Assembly: GCA_001247695.2 (NCBI GenBank)
Contig: LGRX02003589.1
Coordinates: 1 to 64,000, forward strand
Source: Cymbomonas tetramitiformis
Lineage: Eukaryota > Chlorophyta > Pyramimonadophyceae > Pyramimonadales > Pyramimonadaceae
Length of the DNA stretch: 64,000 nucleotides
Direction of reading: 5' to 3'
Positions within the stretch are counted from its first letter, which is position 1, and every line of letters begins with the position of its first letter. Of this stretch, positions 48,796-58,364 are shown in pieces. Under the pieces are notes generated by a model. That model had not been told where the DNA came from. It did no database searches and saw only the letters and a list, made by a program, of their open reading frames with translations. The position numbers and the translations under genes were made by a program.

Positions 48796-50124
48796 ATGTC
48801 TTTGCCATTAAGTTTAGCATACGCCTTACAAAAAGTTTCCGGATATAGCACTAATTATTTCAGACTTGAAACTACAAATCAAGACACTGCTACAAACAAT
48901 TCTACAATAACTTTAAATCTTCCTTCAAACGTAATTATAAATTTAAAATCACTTGCAATGCACTGCGAAGCTCGAGCAAACGAGGCTGATGTTACAATCC
49001 CTGGAGGTGCTGATTTTTTAAGAACCATGTTACCCAATGGTTTGGAAAAATTGATTTCAAGAGTAGAATGTACAGCCGGAGGGATTCAGATTCAAAGCGG
49101 CTTCAATGGTTATAGTACGGTATCTACGGTTTTAGACAATTTACAAACTACTTTAAATAAAGAAATAAGTTATCAACGAGTTTTACAAAACCAAGAAATT
49201 GAAGTCACAGACTTAAATTATTATAAAACATTTCGACCTTTTATAATTCAAGAATTTAGAAGCTTTATAGGAGAGAGCGAGCCAAGTTATTTAGATACAT
49301 CTCTTTTACCACCTATTCAACTTCGATTTTATTTGCACGGTCCAGAAGTTTTGGGGGCGGTTCAAAATAGTCAAGGTCTAGGTAATGCTTTAACTAACGA
49401 CGGTCAACAAGCTTTAATTTCAGGGGGAAGATTTACTTTACAAAAACTTTATTTTACAATTGAAACTATCACCTTTTCAAATGGAGTCTATGATTCGGCA
49501 GTCGACGCAAAATTAAAAAGAGATGGATTTCTTGAAATTCCATTCAAAAATTACTATTCGTTCACATCTTCACACGACGGTATGAACAAATCTACACGTT
49601 TTAGTTTAAGTGCGCAATCTATTGATGAAATTTATGCCGTTCAGCGTATAGGTGATTATCAAACTAAATCTCGTGGATTAGTTCAAATTAATAATAAAAT
49701 TGGTCCAACTTTTATACCGAGTTATTTCGACTTCAAATCTGGACGTCTGGGTAGTGGACAATTCAATGTAAATAATTTATATGTTCCGAATTACCGAAAC
49801 GATGCAATAGGTTATTTCAATTCAATGTGTGTTGCGAAAGCTGATCAATATATGTCAAAATGTGGTTGCAAAGTCAATTCTTTTGAAGACTGGGTTAACC
49901 ACTATTTTACTTTTATGGTTCGATTAAATATGCCAAGTGATATTGGCGTACGCTCTTCTTCAGGGTTGGACTCTCGCAGTTTGAACACGATGATGTATTT
50001 AGAAACTTCAGAAGGTACAAATACAACAGAAGAAAAATTAACAAATAATGAAGTGTTTGTATTTTGCGCTTGTACATCTGTGTTACGTGTAGGAATGGGA
50101 CGTATGATAGAATTGATTGTTTAA
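48796..50124 (+). CDS. Major capsid protein (double jelly-roll type), type 1
   Basis: 442 aa, intact. MSLPLSLAYALQKVSGYST, NGLEKLISRVECTAGG and LYFTIETITFSNGVYDSAVDAKLK align with the type 2 MCP, but overall only about half the residues agree by eye. A separate virus lineage with the same capsid architecture. Confidence 0.87.
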   Translation: MSLPLSLAYALQKVSGYSTNYFRLETTNQDTATNNSTITLNLPSNVIINLKSLAMHCEARANEADVTIPGGADFLRTMLPNGLEKLISRVECTAGGIQIQSGFNGYSTVSTVLDNLQTTLNKEISYQRVLQNQEIEVTDLNYYKTFRPFIIQEFRSFIGESEPSYLDTSLLPPIQLRFYLHGPEVLGAVQNSQGLGNALTNDGQQALISGGRFTLQKLYFTIETITFSNGVYDSAVDAKLKRDGFLEIPFKNYYSFTSSHDGMNKSTRFSLSAQSIDEIYAVQRIGDYQTKSRGLVQINNKIGPTFIPSYFDFKSGRLGSGQFNVNNLYVPNYRNDAIGYFNSMCVAKADQYMSKCGCKVNSFEDWVNHYFTFMVRLNMPSDIGVRSSSGLDSRSLNTMMYLETSEGTNTTEEKLTNNEVFVFCACTSVLRVGMGRMIELIV

Positions 50125-50155
50125 ATCTTTATTTATTATTATACATAATAAAATA

Positions 50156-50470
50156 ATGAATCGATTTCAACCAAATGACTCCGCGACAAGTTTAGGTGAA
50201 CGTATAAGCAAAATTGATGTTCAAAAACCTCCAACTTTATTACAGATGTCCGGTTTTAGACCACCGTTAATGCAACAATTACCTTGTAAATCAATAAATG
50301 ATATCACGTTACCTTCAGCCAAGGTTTCAAATGTAAATGAATTAGCTGGTTATAAATCTTATATTTTTGGTCATGGGGATAAACCAACGTTACAAACTTC
50401 AATGTTTACCTTTCCCGAACATCCTTTAAATAACCCTATCTTAAAACCTGCGAATTCTTTCTTTGTGTAA
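50156..50470 (+). CDS. Conserved minor virion protein, 104 aa (type 1)
   Basis: ATG at 50156 (MNRFQPND) fits the length of the type 2 copies; an upstream ATG at 50117 lies within the MCP end. Conserved QLPCKSINDI...SNVNELAGYKSY...GHGDK. Confidence 0.65.
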   Translation: MNRFQPNDSATSLGERISKIDVQKPPTLLQMSGFRPPLMQQLPCKSINDITLPSAKVSNVNELAGYKSYIFGHGDKPTLQTSMFTFPEHPLNNPILKPANSFFV

Positions 50471-50485
50471 TATATTATAAACAAA

Positions 50486-50758
50486 ATGAGCTCTTTCGGA
50501 AAAGAATTTATTTTAAGCAAAACTATAAATGTTGGAACCGGTATGATTATTGGTGCATACAATCAAAATTCAGGTGACCAAGATAAAATTTTACATATTT
50601 TTCCTACTGATCGAAATAAATATATATGTGATGTTCGATTTTTTGCACTACCTGTGTCAAACGATGATTCTACTTTTGTAATAGATGGCGTAACAAGAAA
50701 CTTACAAGGTGGACAAGTTTATAGAGATTCTACAAATGTTTTAAAAGTTTTCCCATGA
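50486..50758 (+). CDS. Small fibre-associated protein, 90 aa (type 1)
   Basis: MSSFGKEFILSKTINVGTGM start matches 34490 and 10736 in pattern. Shorter, with a different C-terminus. Confidence 0.55.
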   Translation: MSSFGKEFILSKTINVGTGMIIGAYNQNSGDQDKILHIFPTDRNKYICDVRFFALPVSNDDSTFVIDGVTRNLQGGQVYRDSTNVLKVFP

Positions 50759-50776
50759 AATTTTTATAACGTTTAA

Positions 50777-50789
50777 TGTATAATATATA
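50777..50789 (+). promoter_or_regulatory. TATA-rich late-promoter-like motif
   Basis: TGTATAATATATA directly before the ATG at 50790; contains the exact TATAATATATA. Confidence 0.6.
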
Positions 50790-52589
50790 ATGACTAGTTT
50801 CGGTAAAAATGTATTTCTTAAAACTTTAAATAATCAAAGTGAACCTGATTCGATACCTGATCCTCTAACATTAAATCAACTTAATGTAAATCAAATTGGA
50901 GATAACTCAAATCCATGTCAAACAATTCATATGGCTTCAGATTTCTTTTATCAAAATGATATCGATTTTATTGACAATTCTGATGTAAATAATCAAAGAG
51001 AGTTTATGAAATTAGAAACTAATGGCGATTTACATTTAGTAAATAATATTAATTTTCATGATTTTATTCTGAATAATCCTGTGAGTAAATCAAAATTTTC
51101 TATAGGTTTAGACGAGCTTGACTCTTCTTTTGAAATTAAATCTATAGATCCTATTCCTCAAACACGATTAAAAATTGGAGAAACCGGTATTAATGAGTGG
51201 TCTTTTAGGCAAACAACATTAAACGTAGAACCACTTGGAGCCGGTGTACTTTTAAATGATGGACCTTTAATTTTAAACACCGGTGATATTACTTTGAATT
51301 CTGGAAAATTTATTGGTGACGCCTCCGGGTTGACAAATGTTCCACCATCTACACCACAAGATCTACAATATGTTTGTGATCAAGGAAGTACAAGTACAAC
51401 AAATGATATATCTTTTACCGGAACTGGAAAATTTACGATAAATCAGGATGAAATAGATGGAAGTTTGATCAGAATACGCGGCGGGACACAGGATGCTAAA
51501 ATACGTATTGGGGAGACAACAAATGATGACGGTTATGTAAATGCACAACGATCAATATTGCTTGGGAGAAATGCAGGTTCTTTTAATTGTGGAATCGACG
51601 TCTTAGCTATTGGTTCTGGGAGTGCAAATGACAACGCCGGAAATTATTCTGTAAATTTAGGTGATGATTCCGGACAATCAAACGCCGGTACCGAATCTGT
51701 ATCTATAGGAAGATTTAGTGGTGAGAACTTTAGCGGTTTAAATTCAGTTTCATTAGGTTCATTCGCCAATAAAAATACGGGAGGAACTTCGTCTATCAAT
51801 AATACTATTTGTATAAATGCAACCGGTGTTGAATTAAATTCTGTAAATCCAAATTCATTTACGGTGAAACCAATACGAGCTTCTTCAGATATATCAACTG
51901 AAACACTTATGTTGTACTACGACGATACTTCAGGCGAAATACGTAAAGGGCTTAAACCAGCGGCTACAACAATTCCAAATCTTTCACAAGTTCTGCAAGT
52001 TGGCGACACAGGAAATAGTATAAATCTCACAGCCCAACTAAACACACCTGCAATAAACATTACCAATTCCATAAACTGGGCGTATACATCACCGACAGCG
52101 TCACTTAATGTTTGTCAAATACCGTTGCTTAACATAACATCAAGTTACAAATCAGTTTTACCGACAAGCCCTATAAATCATACCGGAAGTATTTTTACTT
52201 TTGTAAACACAACTTCTACAACAATCACAGCCGGTACAATTGTAGGATTTGATGATTTGTCTACAAATGTAAATGGTGTGAAAATATATTCAAATCCTGG
52301 CTCGGAAACCGGAAATTGTTGTGTGTTAGGCGTGTGCATTCAGGATTCCACCGCCGGTAATTCTTGCTTCGTCCTGAATAGGGGTTTCACTACCTGTCGT
52401 AATCAAAATGCTAATGTTTCTTGGACTAAAGGACAGGTTGTGAAATGTGGGCTAAATGGTGAAGTTATTTCTGGTGCGGTTTCGTCTAACGACGCGTTGA
52501 TAGGGTACTCAATGGAGACAACAACATTAAACGCAGGGGACGGACTTTTGGTTTTATGCAATAAAGGAATGGGCTATGAGATGTTTTAG
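50790..52589 (+). CDS. Fibre-like minor virion protein, 599 aa (type 1)
   Basis: Same domain plan as 34861: conserved N-terminal shaft, SVSIGRFSGE-type glycine repeats, C-terminal beta-domain with conserved cysteines (GNSCFVLNRGFTTC). For long stretches it is far closer to the type 2 fibre than the MCPs are to each other. The C-terminal 200 residues are more diverged, as expected for a receptor-facing tip. Confidence 0.7.
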   Translation: MTSFGKNVFLKTLNNQSEPDSIPDPLTLNQLNVNQIGDNSNPCQTIHMASDFFYQNDIDFIDNSDVNNQREFMKLETNGDLHLVNNINFHDFILNNPVSKSKFSIGLDELDSSFEIKSIDPIPQTRLKIGETGINEWSFRQTTLNVEPLGAGVLLNDGPLILNTGDITLNSGKFIGDASGLTNVPPSTPQDLQYVCDQGSTSTTNDISFTGTGKFTINQDEIDGSLIRIRGGTQDAKIRIGETTNDDGYVNAQRSILLGRNAGSFNCGIDVLAIGSGSANDNAGNYSVNLGDDSGQSNAGTESVSIGRFSGENFSGLNSVSLGSFANKNTGGTSSINNTICINATGVELNSVNPNSFTVKPIRASSDISTETLMLYYDDTSGEIRKGLKPAATTIPNLSQVLQVGDTGNSINLTAQLNTPAINITNSINWAYTSPTASLNVCQIPLLNITSSYKSVLPTSPINHTGSIFTFVNTTSTTITAGTIVGFDDLSTNVNGVKIYSNPGSETGNCCVLGVCIQDSTAGNSCFVLNRGFTTCRNQNANVSWTKGQVVKCGLNGEVISGAVSSNDALIGYSMETTTLNAGDGLLVLCNKGMGYEMF

Positions 52590-52604
52590 TAAAAAAATTT
52601 TTAT

Positions 52605-52622
52605 GTATAGTATAATATATAA
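52605..52622 (+). promoter_or_regulatory. TATA-rich late-promoter-like motif
   Basis: TATAGTATAATATATAA directly before the ATG at 52623. Confidence 0.55.
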
Positions 52623-53276
52623 ATGGCTGCTTTTGGTAAAGATTTATTTTGTAACAATTTACAATGTACAACAATAAACGGTAATCCTCCCGGAGGTGGT
52701 GGTAATACTTTATGGGTATCAGATAATCAAAATACAATTCTAACAAATAATGGAGAAAACGGTGTGCTTATTCAAGGCTTTTTAACAGTGAAAAACCTTT
52801 GCAATTTTCAAGATAATATTGTTTTACTAGCTAAAAACTTTCCGGCACCGGGTACAATTGAAATAAATACTAATGGTTTAACAGATCCTCAATCAATTAT
52901 TTTAAAATATACAAATATTGCGAATACCACAGCCGGTATACAACCCAACCAAGATGTTATATTAGCGGTAGATGGTCGTTTCTTTTGTCAAAAAATTGTA
53001 GCGGAAAATGATTATGATGATAATGACGCTACTAGAAAATACGTAGCATCAAGTTTAAATCCTTTAAGAACGGCGGGTAGTGCAACTATTGCAAAAAATT
53101 TAAATATTGGACAAGGTTTATTTATAAACCCAAATAGTATACCGGTCGGTGAAGCCTCTGCGTCAATTGGTCAATTTTATATTGAATCTTCTACGGACAA
53201 TACCGTCAAATTTAAAAAAGCCTCAAATTGTTATTATTTATTTAATTATTTAATTATTTTTATTATTTTATTTTGA
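52623..53276 (+). CDS. Second fibre-like protein, 217 aa (type 1)
   Basis: MAAFGKDLFCNNLQCTTING and a GGGG hinge, like 36682 at the N-terminus, then a beta-rich body. The last 25 residues (NCYYLFNYLIIFIILF) are hydrophobic and TA-encoded and look like read-through into the terminal region; the original end may be lost. Confidence 0.55.
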   Translation: MAAFGKDLFCNNLQCTTINGNPPGGGGNTLWVSDNQNTILTNNGENGVLIQGFLTVKNLCNFQDNIVLLAKNFPAPGTIEINTNGLTDPQSIILKYTNIANTTAGIQPNQDVILAVDGRFFCQKIVAENDYDDNDATRKYVASSLNPLRTAGSATIAKNLNIGQGLFINPNSIPVGEASASIGQFYIESSTDNTVKFKKASNCYYLFNYLIIFIILF

Positions 53277-53320
53277 TTATATTTTATTAATTTAATTATG
53301 ATAAATTATTTTTTCTAATT

Positions 53321-53546
53321 TATCATATTTATATTTATTTTCACCGGAAAGCTCACCGGCTAATTCACCGGAATCTCACCGGAATTGACACGTCATCCTA
53401 GGGTTTGACACGTCATCCTAGAATTTGACACGTAGGCAGTAGGATGTTGTAGAGTTTGGCGATAAGATTTTTTCCCAACCCTAGGCGCAGCCTAGGGTTT
53501 GTTGGTTGGGGAAAAATTTTGTCGCTAAACGCTACATCATACTACT
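53321..53546 (-). repeat. Right inverted terminal repeat of island B
   Basis: Complement of the left repeat, ending CATCATACTACT. The hairpin at 53477-53499 has stem AACCCTAGGC and loop GCA, one pair shorter than on the left but still fully paired. TGACACGTCATCCTA occurs twice here and once on the left. Confidence 0.85.
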
Positions 53547-53664
53547 TCTGTCATGTGTCTGTCATGTGTCGTTGAAGGGGGGTACGAGAAGCGTGCGTAA
53601 AGCAGACAAGTGAGTTACACAAATCATAAACGGCATCAAACAACACAGTCACAAGTAAGTAATA

Positions 53665-53922
53665 ATGGCCCAGTTTATTGTTGATGTTCCTATTAATGCC
53701 AAGGCTACAATTCCTTATGATACAAGCAGTGGTATTCCGCCGCGGAAACCTGCCAGTTTCTGTGCGAGGGGCTGTGGCACCGCATGTCCTGCAATTAACG
53801 TAGAGCTATATCATAGCACCCCCGGATTGTCCTTCGAAAAGTATATGTGTAACTCTACGTGTTTAAACGGTGCATGTACTAAAGGTTCATACTCTTGTTT
53901 TGACCAACTACACATGCTCTAG
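53665..53922 (+). pseudogene. Short relic of the 252-aa Cys-cluster gene family
   Basis: 85 codons related to the N-terminus of 41522: FIVDVPI, CARGCGTACPA, then YMCNSTCLNGACTKG against VLCNSKCRNVICRTC. The coiled coil and tail are missing. It lies 119 bp outside the right terminal repeat in host-like DNA. Either truncated or a separate short gene. Confidence 0.55.
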
Positions 53923-54070
53923 GACGCACGGGAAGCCCTCGGCTGTTTGGCATCTTTGAGTTTGGGTTCGAACCCAAACCCAAAACATCTGCCTTAGAAA
54001 CAAATTGCGCGTTTCGCGCAAAAGTAACTTGAAGCGGAATCAGTTCCCACTTCGTGTCAAATAGAGAGTT
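53923..54070. other. Host intergenic DNA
   Basis: Includes the short palindromic stretch GCGCGTTTCGCGC near 54006. No gene. Confidence 0.4.
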
Positions 54071-54414
54071 TCCCGCAAATTCGGCAGCCCAATTCTTTCG
54101 CTAGTCCGACGTGGGCATAAAATATCCATCTTGTTGCAAACGTCCGATGTTACTGGTGAAGTCTGCGAGCGCCAATTTTGGTTGGGTCTGAATCGAATAT
54201 TCATGTTGTACAGTCAGCCGAGCGAATTGAGTCGCTGCCGAATTGAGTTCTCATTTCGTTCGAATTTGGCCTCGATCGAGCGAATTCAAGCGAATTCTCA
54301 CGAGCGAATTGAGCAAATCGGCAGCCGATCCGACGTGGACCGACGTGTCCCCGAAAAATGCGGCATCTCCTGACGTCGGACTAGCGAAAGAATTGGCTGC
54401 CGAAATTTGCGGGA
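54071..54414. repeat. Foldback element with 45-bp inverted arms
   Basis: Arms at 54071-54115 and 54369-54414 are near-perfect complements (CCCGCAAATTCGGCAGCC, TTCTTTCGCTAGTCCGACG). The interior has many GAATT and GCGAATT motifs. Resembles a small nonautonomous foldback transposon or MITE inserted in the 5' part of the following ORF. Confidence 0.75.
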
Positions 54415-54416
54415 AA

Positions 54417-54881
54417 GTCACTAATAACGTTTACCCATTGGCGGCACTCACGTGGGAGCCGGGGACTGCCGGGGGCGACTCGGCAACAGCGGCCCCGGTG
54501 ACCGTAAGCACGGCGGCGACCCAAGGATCCCGACCGGCACCTGCGGTGAGGGAGCGGCCCTGTTTTGCATGTGGCAGTCTCGAGCATTTGGTGGCCAATT
54601 GCACAGATGAAACGAAGTTGGCAATCTGGAAGGCCAACGCCCCGGCACGGTTGGCGCGAAGGCCAGGGCAAGTGGCGGCTTGCGTGGAGGTCATTGAGGA
54701 GAGAGTCGAGGAGGATTCCCTCAACCCCGAAGAGCTTGAAACGATGGAGGAGGTCCTCGCTCTGGCGGATGCTGACGTGGACCTCTATGGGGATCTGTGT
54801 GCCCTGTGTGACATCACGAGCACCGAGGATCCAGCTTTTCGGAGTGGGGAGCCGACAGGGGCTCCCGGGCAAGAGGAGTAA
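54417..54881 (+). CDS. Gag-like protein with zinc knuckle (partial)
   Basis: The frame is open from 54243, but the part before about 54415 is foldback DNA, so the true 5' end is displaced. CFACGSLEHLVANC is a CCHC knuckle (C-x2-C-x4-H-x4-C), typical of retroelement Gag. An acidic helical region follows (EELETMEEVLALADADVDLY). Probably a Ty3-type gag fragment. Confidence 0.55.
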   Translation, partial: VTNNVYPLAALTWEPGTAGGDSATAAPVTVSTAATQGSRPAPAVRERPCFACGSLEHLVANCTDETKLAIWKANAPARLARRPGQVAACVEVIEERVEEDSLNPEELETMEEVLALADADVDLYGDLCALCDITSTEDPAFRSGEPTGAPGQEE

Positions 54882-54923
54882 ATCTCCATCGACCCCGTGG
54901 ACAGAGGCAGCCCTATACCAATG

Positions 54924-57640
54924 TGGCAGCCCGTCCTTCATGGCCCTCGCGGACGTCACGTGACGAGGCCACCGCCTGTACCCCGACAAAGCCCGTCTCA
55001 CTGCGAGCGCTGCATGCCCCAGTGAGCACAGAGGCTTCATCAGATTCGTCCCATGGTGTGGCCGCACGGCCCCCCTCCACCGTCAGCCCGAGGCCCCGTT
55101 CATCACGGATTGCCTTCAGTGGCCGAGAGCGCGCACGGCGCGCAACCATTTTGAGCAGACGACCCCTCTCAGTGGAGGATCCCCCCCCTGCTCGGGGATC
55201 ATTGACTCCGCCGATAACCCCACCGACAGCACATCCTTGTTGGGAGACTTACTGTGCCGAACACGGTGTCCCAATTGACCGCGGTAATGTTGATGGACCT
55301 CCCCCACGTATCCGAGCTCATCACGCGGCACCAACAGTTCAGCCCAGCGACTACAAGGATCTGCACCTAGCTGCACCGGGGGCCTCCGAGGTGTACCAGA
55401 GTTCCCTGGCGGATCAGCGTAGGCGGTTGACATCGTGGAGCTGGAGAAGTCCGGCCGGGGCTACTTCTGAAAGTGTCCTACTACGACAACTACGCATGAC
55501 CCTCAAGAAGAAGTCCCCGGCAGAGGCACACAAGATGGCTGAGCGCAGTCGTCGCCATGCTACACGACGTCCCGCGACTACACCCTTCAGCCGTCGCCAA
55601 CGGAATTACGAGTTGGACGAGCTTATACTTGCCCGCTTGCGTGGTCGCATGGGCGGCACATTGGGTTTGGCCTGGGCAGAGTTGAGCCCACGCGAGCAGC
55701 GTCGGGCTGTGGAGCAAGAATACGGGCCGAAGACGAATGTACCTCAAGAAGGCCGACCTTGGGAGACGACTGGGCTCCGTCGCCTTCGACGGCGTCAAGC
55801 GTCGGCGGCGATATCAATACAGCAAGCCTATCGCTTGTGGCGACGTCGGCGGGCACAACGAGCGCAGGACACCCCCTTTGACTCCCATGCGCTCAAGACG
55901 GCCTCCACATGGACCACGGCAGTCCAGCGGGTCAGACAGTGCGGCAAGGCGATTGTGCATGCTGTGTTCGGACGTGTTCGACGAGCACACCCACCTCCCA
56001 ATCCTGCTCCTCTCAAACCAGACGAGACAGTTCTTGCGGCAACTCTGGGATCGAGCCCCTCGGACCTAACCCACAGCACGGACGAGTCCGAGATGGAGAT
56101 TCATTGCAGCCAGTACCGGTTGCAGCAACACCGTGAGCAGTCCTCGGGGGAGGATACGCCTACCCGTCGTTCGAAGCCTTCGAGGAGTGGGAGGAAGCGT
56201 ACGACCTTGGACCAGCGGATGAAAGCCTGGAGGAAGAATGAAGCTGCACGTCTTGCGGCTTGGGAGGCTGCGCGTCTTGCTGCTTGGGAGGGTCTGAGCA
56301 CGACCCAGCAACCGGCGGGCGAACCTGAGCACCTCGAGGAGGAGCTGAGTATGACCCAGCAACTGGCAGGCGGATCGGGCAGCATACCGCCAGCATGCAA
56401 CCAACGTGCTGCATCCTGCCCTAGTCCGCCCGAGGAGGAGCTGGGCATCCTGCGACTGCCCGGAAGCCGCGACCTGAGCCCTCCAGCTCCGCGCCAGCGA
56501 AGCCCGCCTCGGACTCGAGACCGGACCCCGCCACCGCCGCGCTGCAGGAGCCCACCGCGGACGCGCGACATGAGTCCTCCAGATCCAAGACCGCGAAGCC
56601 CTTTGACATCCTACAGGACTCCACACACTTGGTCTGGAGCTACGGTGATGACCTCCCCGCACGGCCAGCTGCCCACGCCATTCATCGAGAACGCGCTTCA
56701 GGCTGAGTCCGCGGGAGCAGCCTTTGCGGGACCATCTCTACCTGCTGACCGACCACCTCGCGACCCGATCGCTGCGCGCGAAATGACCGAGGTCAACATT
56801 GCAGCATGTGAGCAGGACATGCAGAATGAGGCGAATGAGCAGAGACCAGGACTTCGCCAATTTCCCTCCCGCTCCGATGTGGCCAACTGGCGAAAGCGCC
56901 AGCAGCCGGGTGAGAATCTCGCCTGGACTCCGCGCCCTAACCAAGGGGGTGTGGGGGCAGCGGGGAGGTCAGAAGACATGCACCAACGCATTGCTGGCGA
57001 ACCCATGGCACACTCAATGCATCCAACTCCCTCCTCAACAAGCAACGGGGAGGTGGGGGCAGCGGGGAGGACAGGTGGCTCCGGCTTGACAGGTGGCCCA
57101 CGCCACATAAGCATAGCATGTTCTGGGCATTCGCTGACATCGCCGCTTACGGAGAAGGTGAACGGTGACTCTCTGACCTCACCGATTACCGATACCGTTA
57201 CGGAACCTAAGGTGATCGGTGACTCTATGGCAAGGTTATCGGTGACTTTCGAGTCCGAGAAAGACAGCGAGGCAACTTCATTGACGCCTTCACTGACTCA
57301 GGCGACTACGGAGGCAGTTACGGTTACGGATATGCTCGAGTCCCTGTTGAACCGCGAGTCCAGACCTTTGACTACCTCGCTGACCTCAACAACTACGGAT
57401 ATGCCCGAGTCCCTGTTGAACCGCGAGTCCAGACCTTTGACTACCTCGCTGACCTCAACAACTACGGAGCAGCCAGTCAGCACAGTCAGCTCAGTCAGTT
57501 ACGCCGACCTCGCACTCAGGCGTGGCGTTGGACTCGCAGCCTACCAGCCGCCTCCTCTTCCAGTCATCGAACCCCCTTCTCAAGCAGATGTCCTCAGCAG
57601 AATTCCAGTCAGAAACTTACCTCTGAACCAGACTCAGTGA
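54924..57640 (+). CDS. Large low-complexity ORF, possible retroelement or host gene
   Basis: About 905 codons open without an ATG at its 5' edge, in GC-rich sequence. Composition is Arg/Pro/Ser/Thr-rich; there is an IQ-like motif (AAISIQQAYRLWRRRR), Arg-Ser-Pro repeats (PRSPPRTRDRTPPPP) and a 23-residue tandem repeat near the end. The frame ends at TGA and a shifted frame continues to about 57930 (NQLSRRERRHQRWEQNQQ). Its length argues for coding, but no catalytic domain is visible. It follows the gag-like ORF and may belong to the same element. Confidence 0.4.
57330..57467 (+). repeat. 69-bp tandem repeat, two units
   Basis: In-frame duplication encoding (M)PESLLNRESRPLTTSLTS... twice; the units are almost identical. 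Confidence 0.85.
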
Positions 57641-57907
57641 ACCAGCTTTCTCGCCGGGAGAGGCGCCATCAGCGATGGGAACAGAATCAGCAGCGCCTGG
57701 CAGAACAGCGCAGAGCACTCTTCTCTGACCCCGCCTCAGCCAGAACGCCCTCAGATGCCTCGGTCCCCGCGCTGAACCATCAGCATCAATCCCTAATGCA
57801 GAATCAGATGATGTTAGAATTATCAGAGTACATGCAAAATCTACATCAGCAAGTGCTCCAACACTATCCTCATCTGACTTCGGTTCTACCAGCGGTGGGC
57901 GCTCCAC

Positions 57908-58309
57908 CTATGACGCCCTACCAGCACACCTTAGGATGGGCGAGCGGTTTAGGAAAAGGTCCAACTGCGACAGCGGCGAGAACCCGAACACCAGTTCAAA
58001 TGGCGTGAAGCCAGTAGATTCACTCCTGGAGTCATTGATCGCGAACTCCACGTTAGTGGTGAACAGATCCCAGTCCTCCACATTGGCGTCTACAAAGGAC
58101 CTGAGCATGTCCTCAATAACCCTGTTGCTGTGTTCCGCCTGGCCGTCAGACCGAGGGTTGTACGGCGTGGTACGAGCCACTTTCACACCCATCAGTCTCA
58201 TGAGTTCCTGCCAGAAAGCATCTTGAAACCGTGGGTCACGATCAGAGACAATCTTCATAGGCGCGCCATGTAGGCGCCACACCGAGTCAAAGTAGATTCT
58301 GGCCACCAC
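57908..58309 (-). pseudogene. Ty3/Gypsy integrase core fragment
   Basis: KIVSDRDPRF, then PYNPRSDGQAEHSNRVIEDMLRSFV: Asp23 and Glu59 with 35 residues between, the last two residues of a DD35E triad. The first Asp and everything 5' are missing at the satellite boundary (about 58320), and the 3' end joins the opposite-strand ORF near 57930. A truncated, reversed insertion. Confidence 0.85.
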
Positions 58310-58364
58310 AGAGCCGTCGCAAAAAGTTCGGCAAGAAAATGCATAATCGATCTAAATGGAGGTT

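Larger units (their letters stand above)
14581..53546. mobile_element. Island B: composite Polinton-like provirus bounded by inverted repeats
   Basis: 38,966 bp between matching inverted ends (AGTAGTATGATGTAGCGTTT at the left, its complement at the right). Inside are one integrase, one truncated polymerase, two full and one partial MCP, three penton copies, one ATPase, two methyltransferases and two lipase families. The content exceeds one Polinton-like genome and includes inverted and truncated duplicates, so it is a mosaic of at least three genomes. No 5-6 bp target duplication is visible (left flank TAAGGG, right flank TCTGTC). Confidence 0.8.

Noticed and set aside
14575..53552. Target-site duplication flanking island B
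   Set aside because: Left flank TAAGGG and right flank TCTGTC do not match; no 5-6 bp duplication is visible.
55116..56662. Minus-strand ORFs opposite the large GC-rich ORF
   Set aside because: High GC content leaves many frames open; no domain was seen, and the plus-strand frame is much longer.
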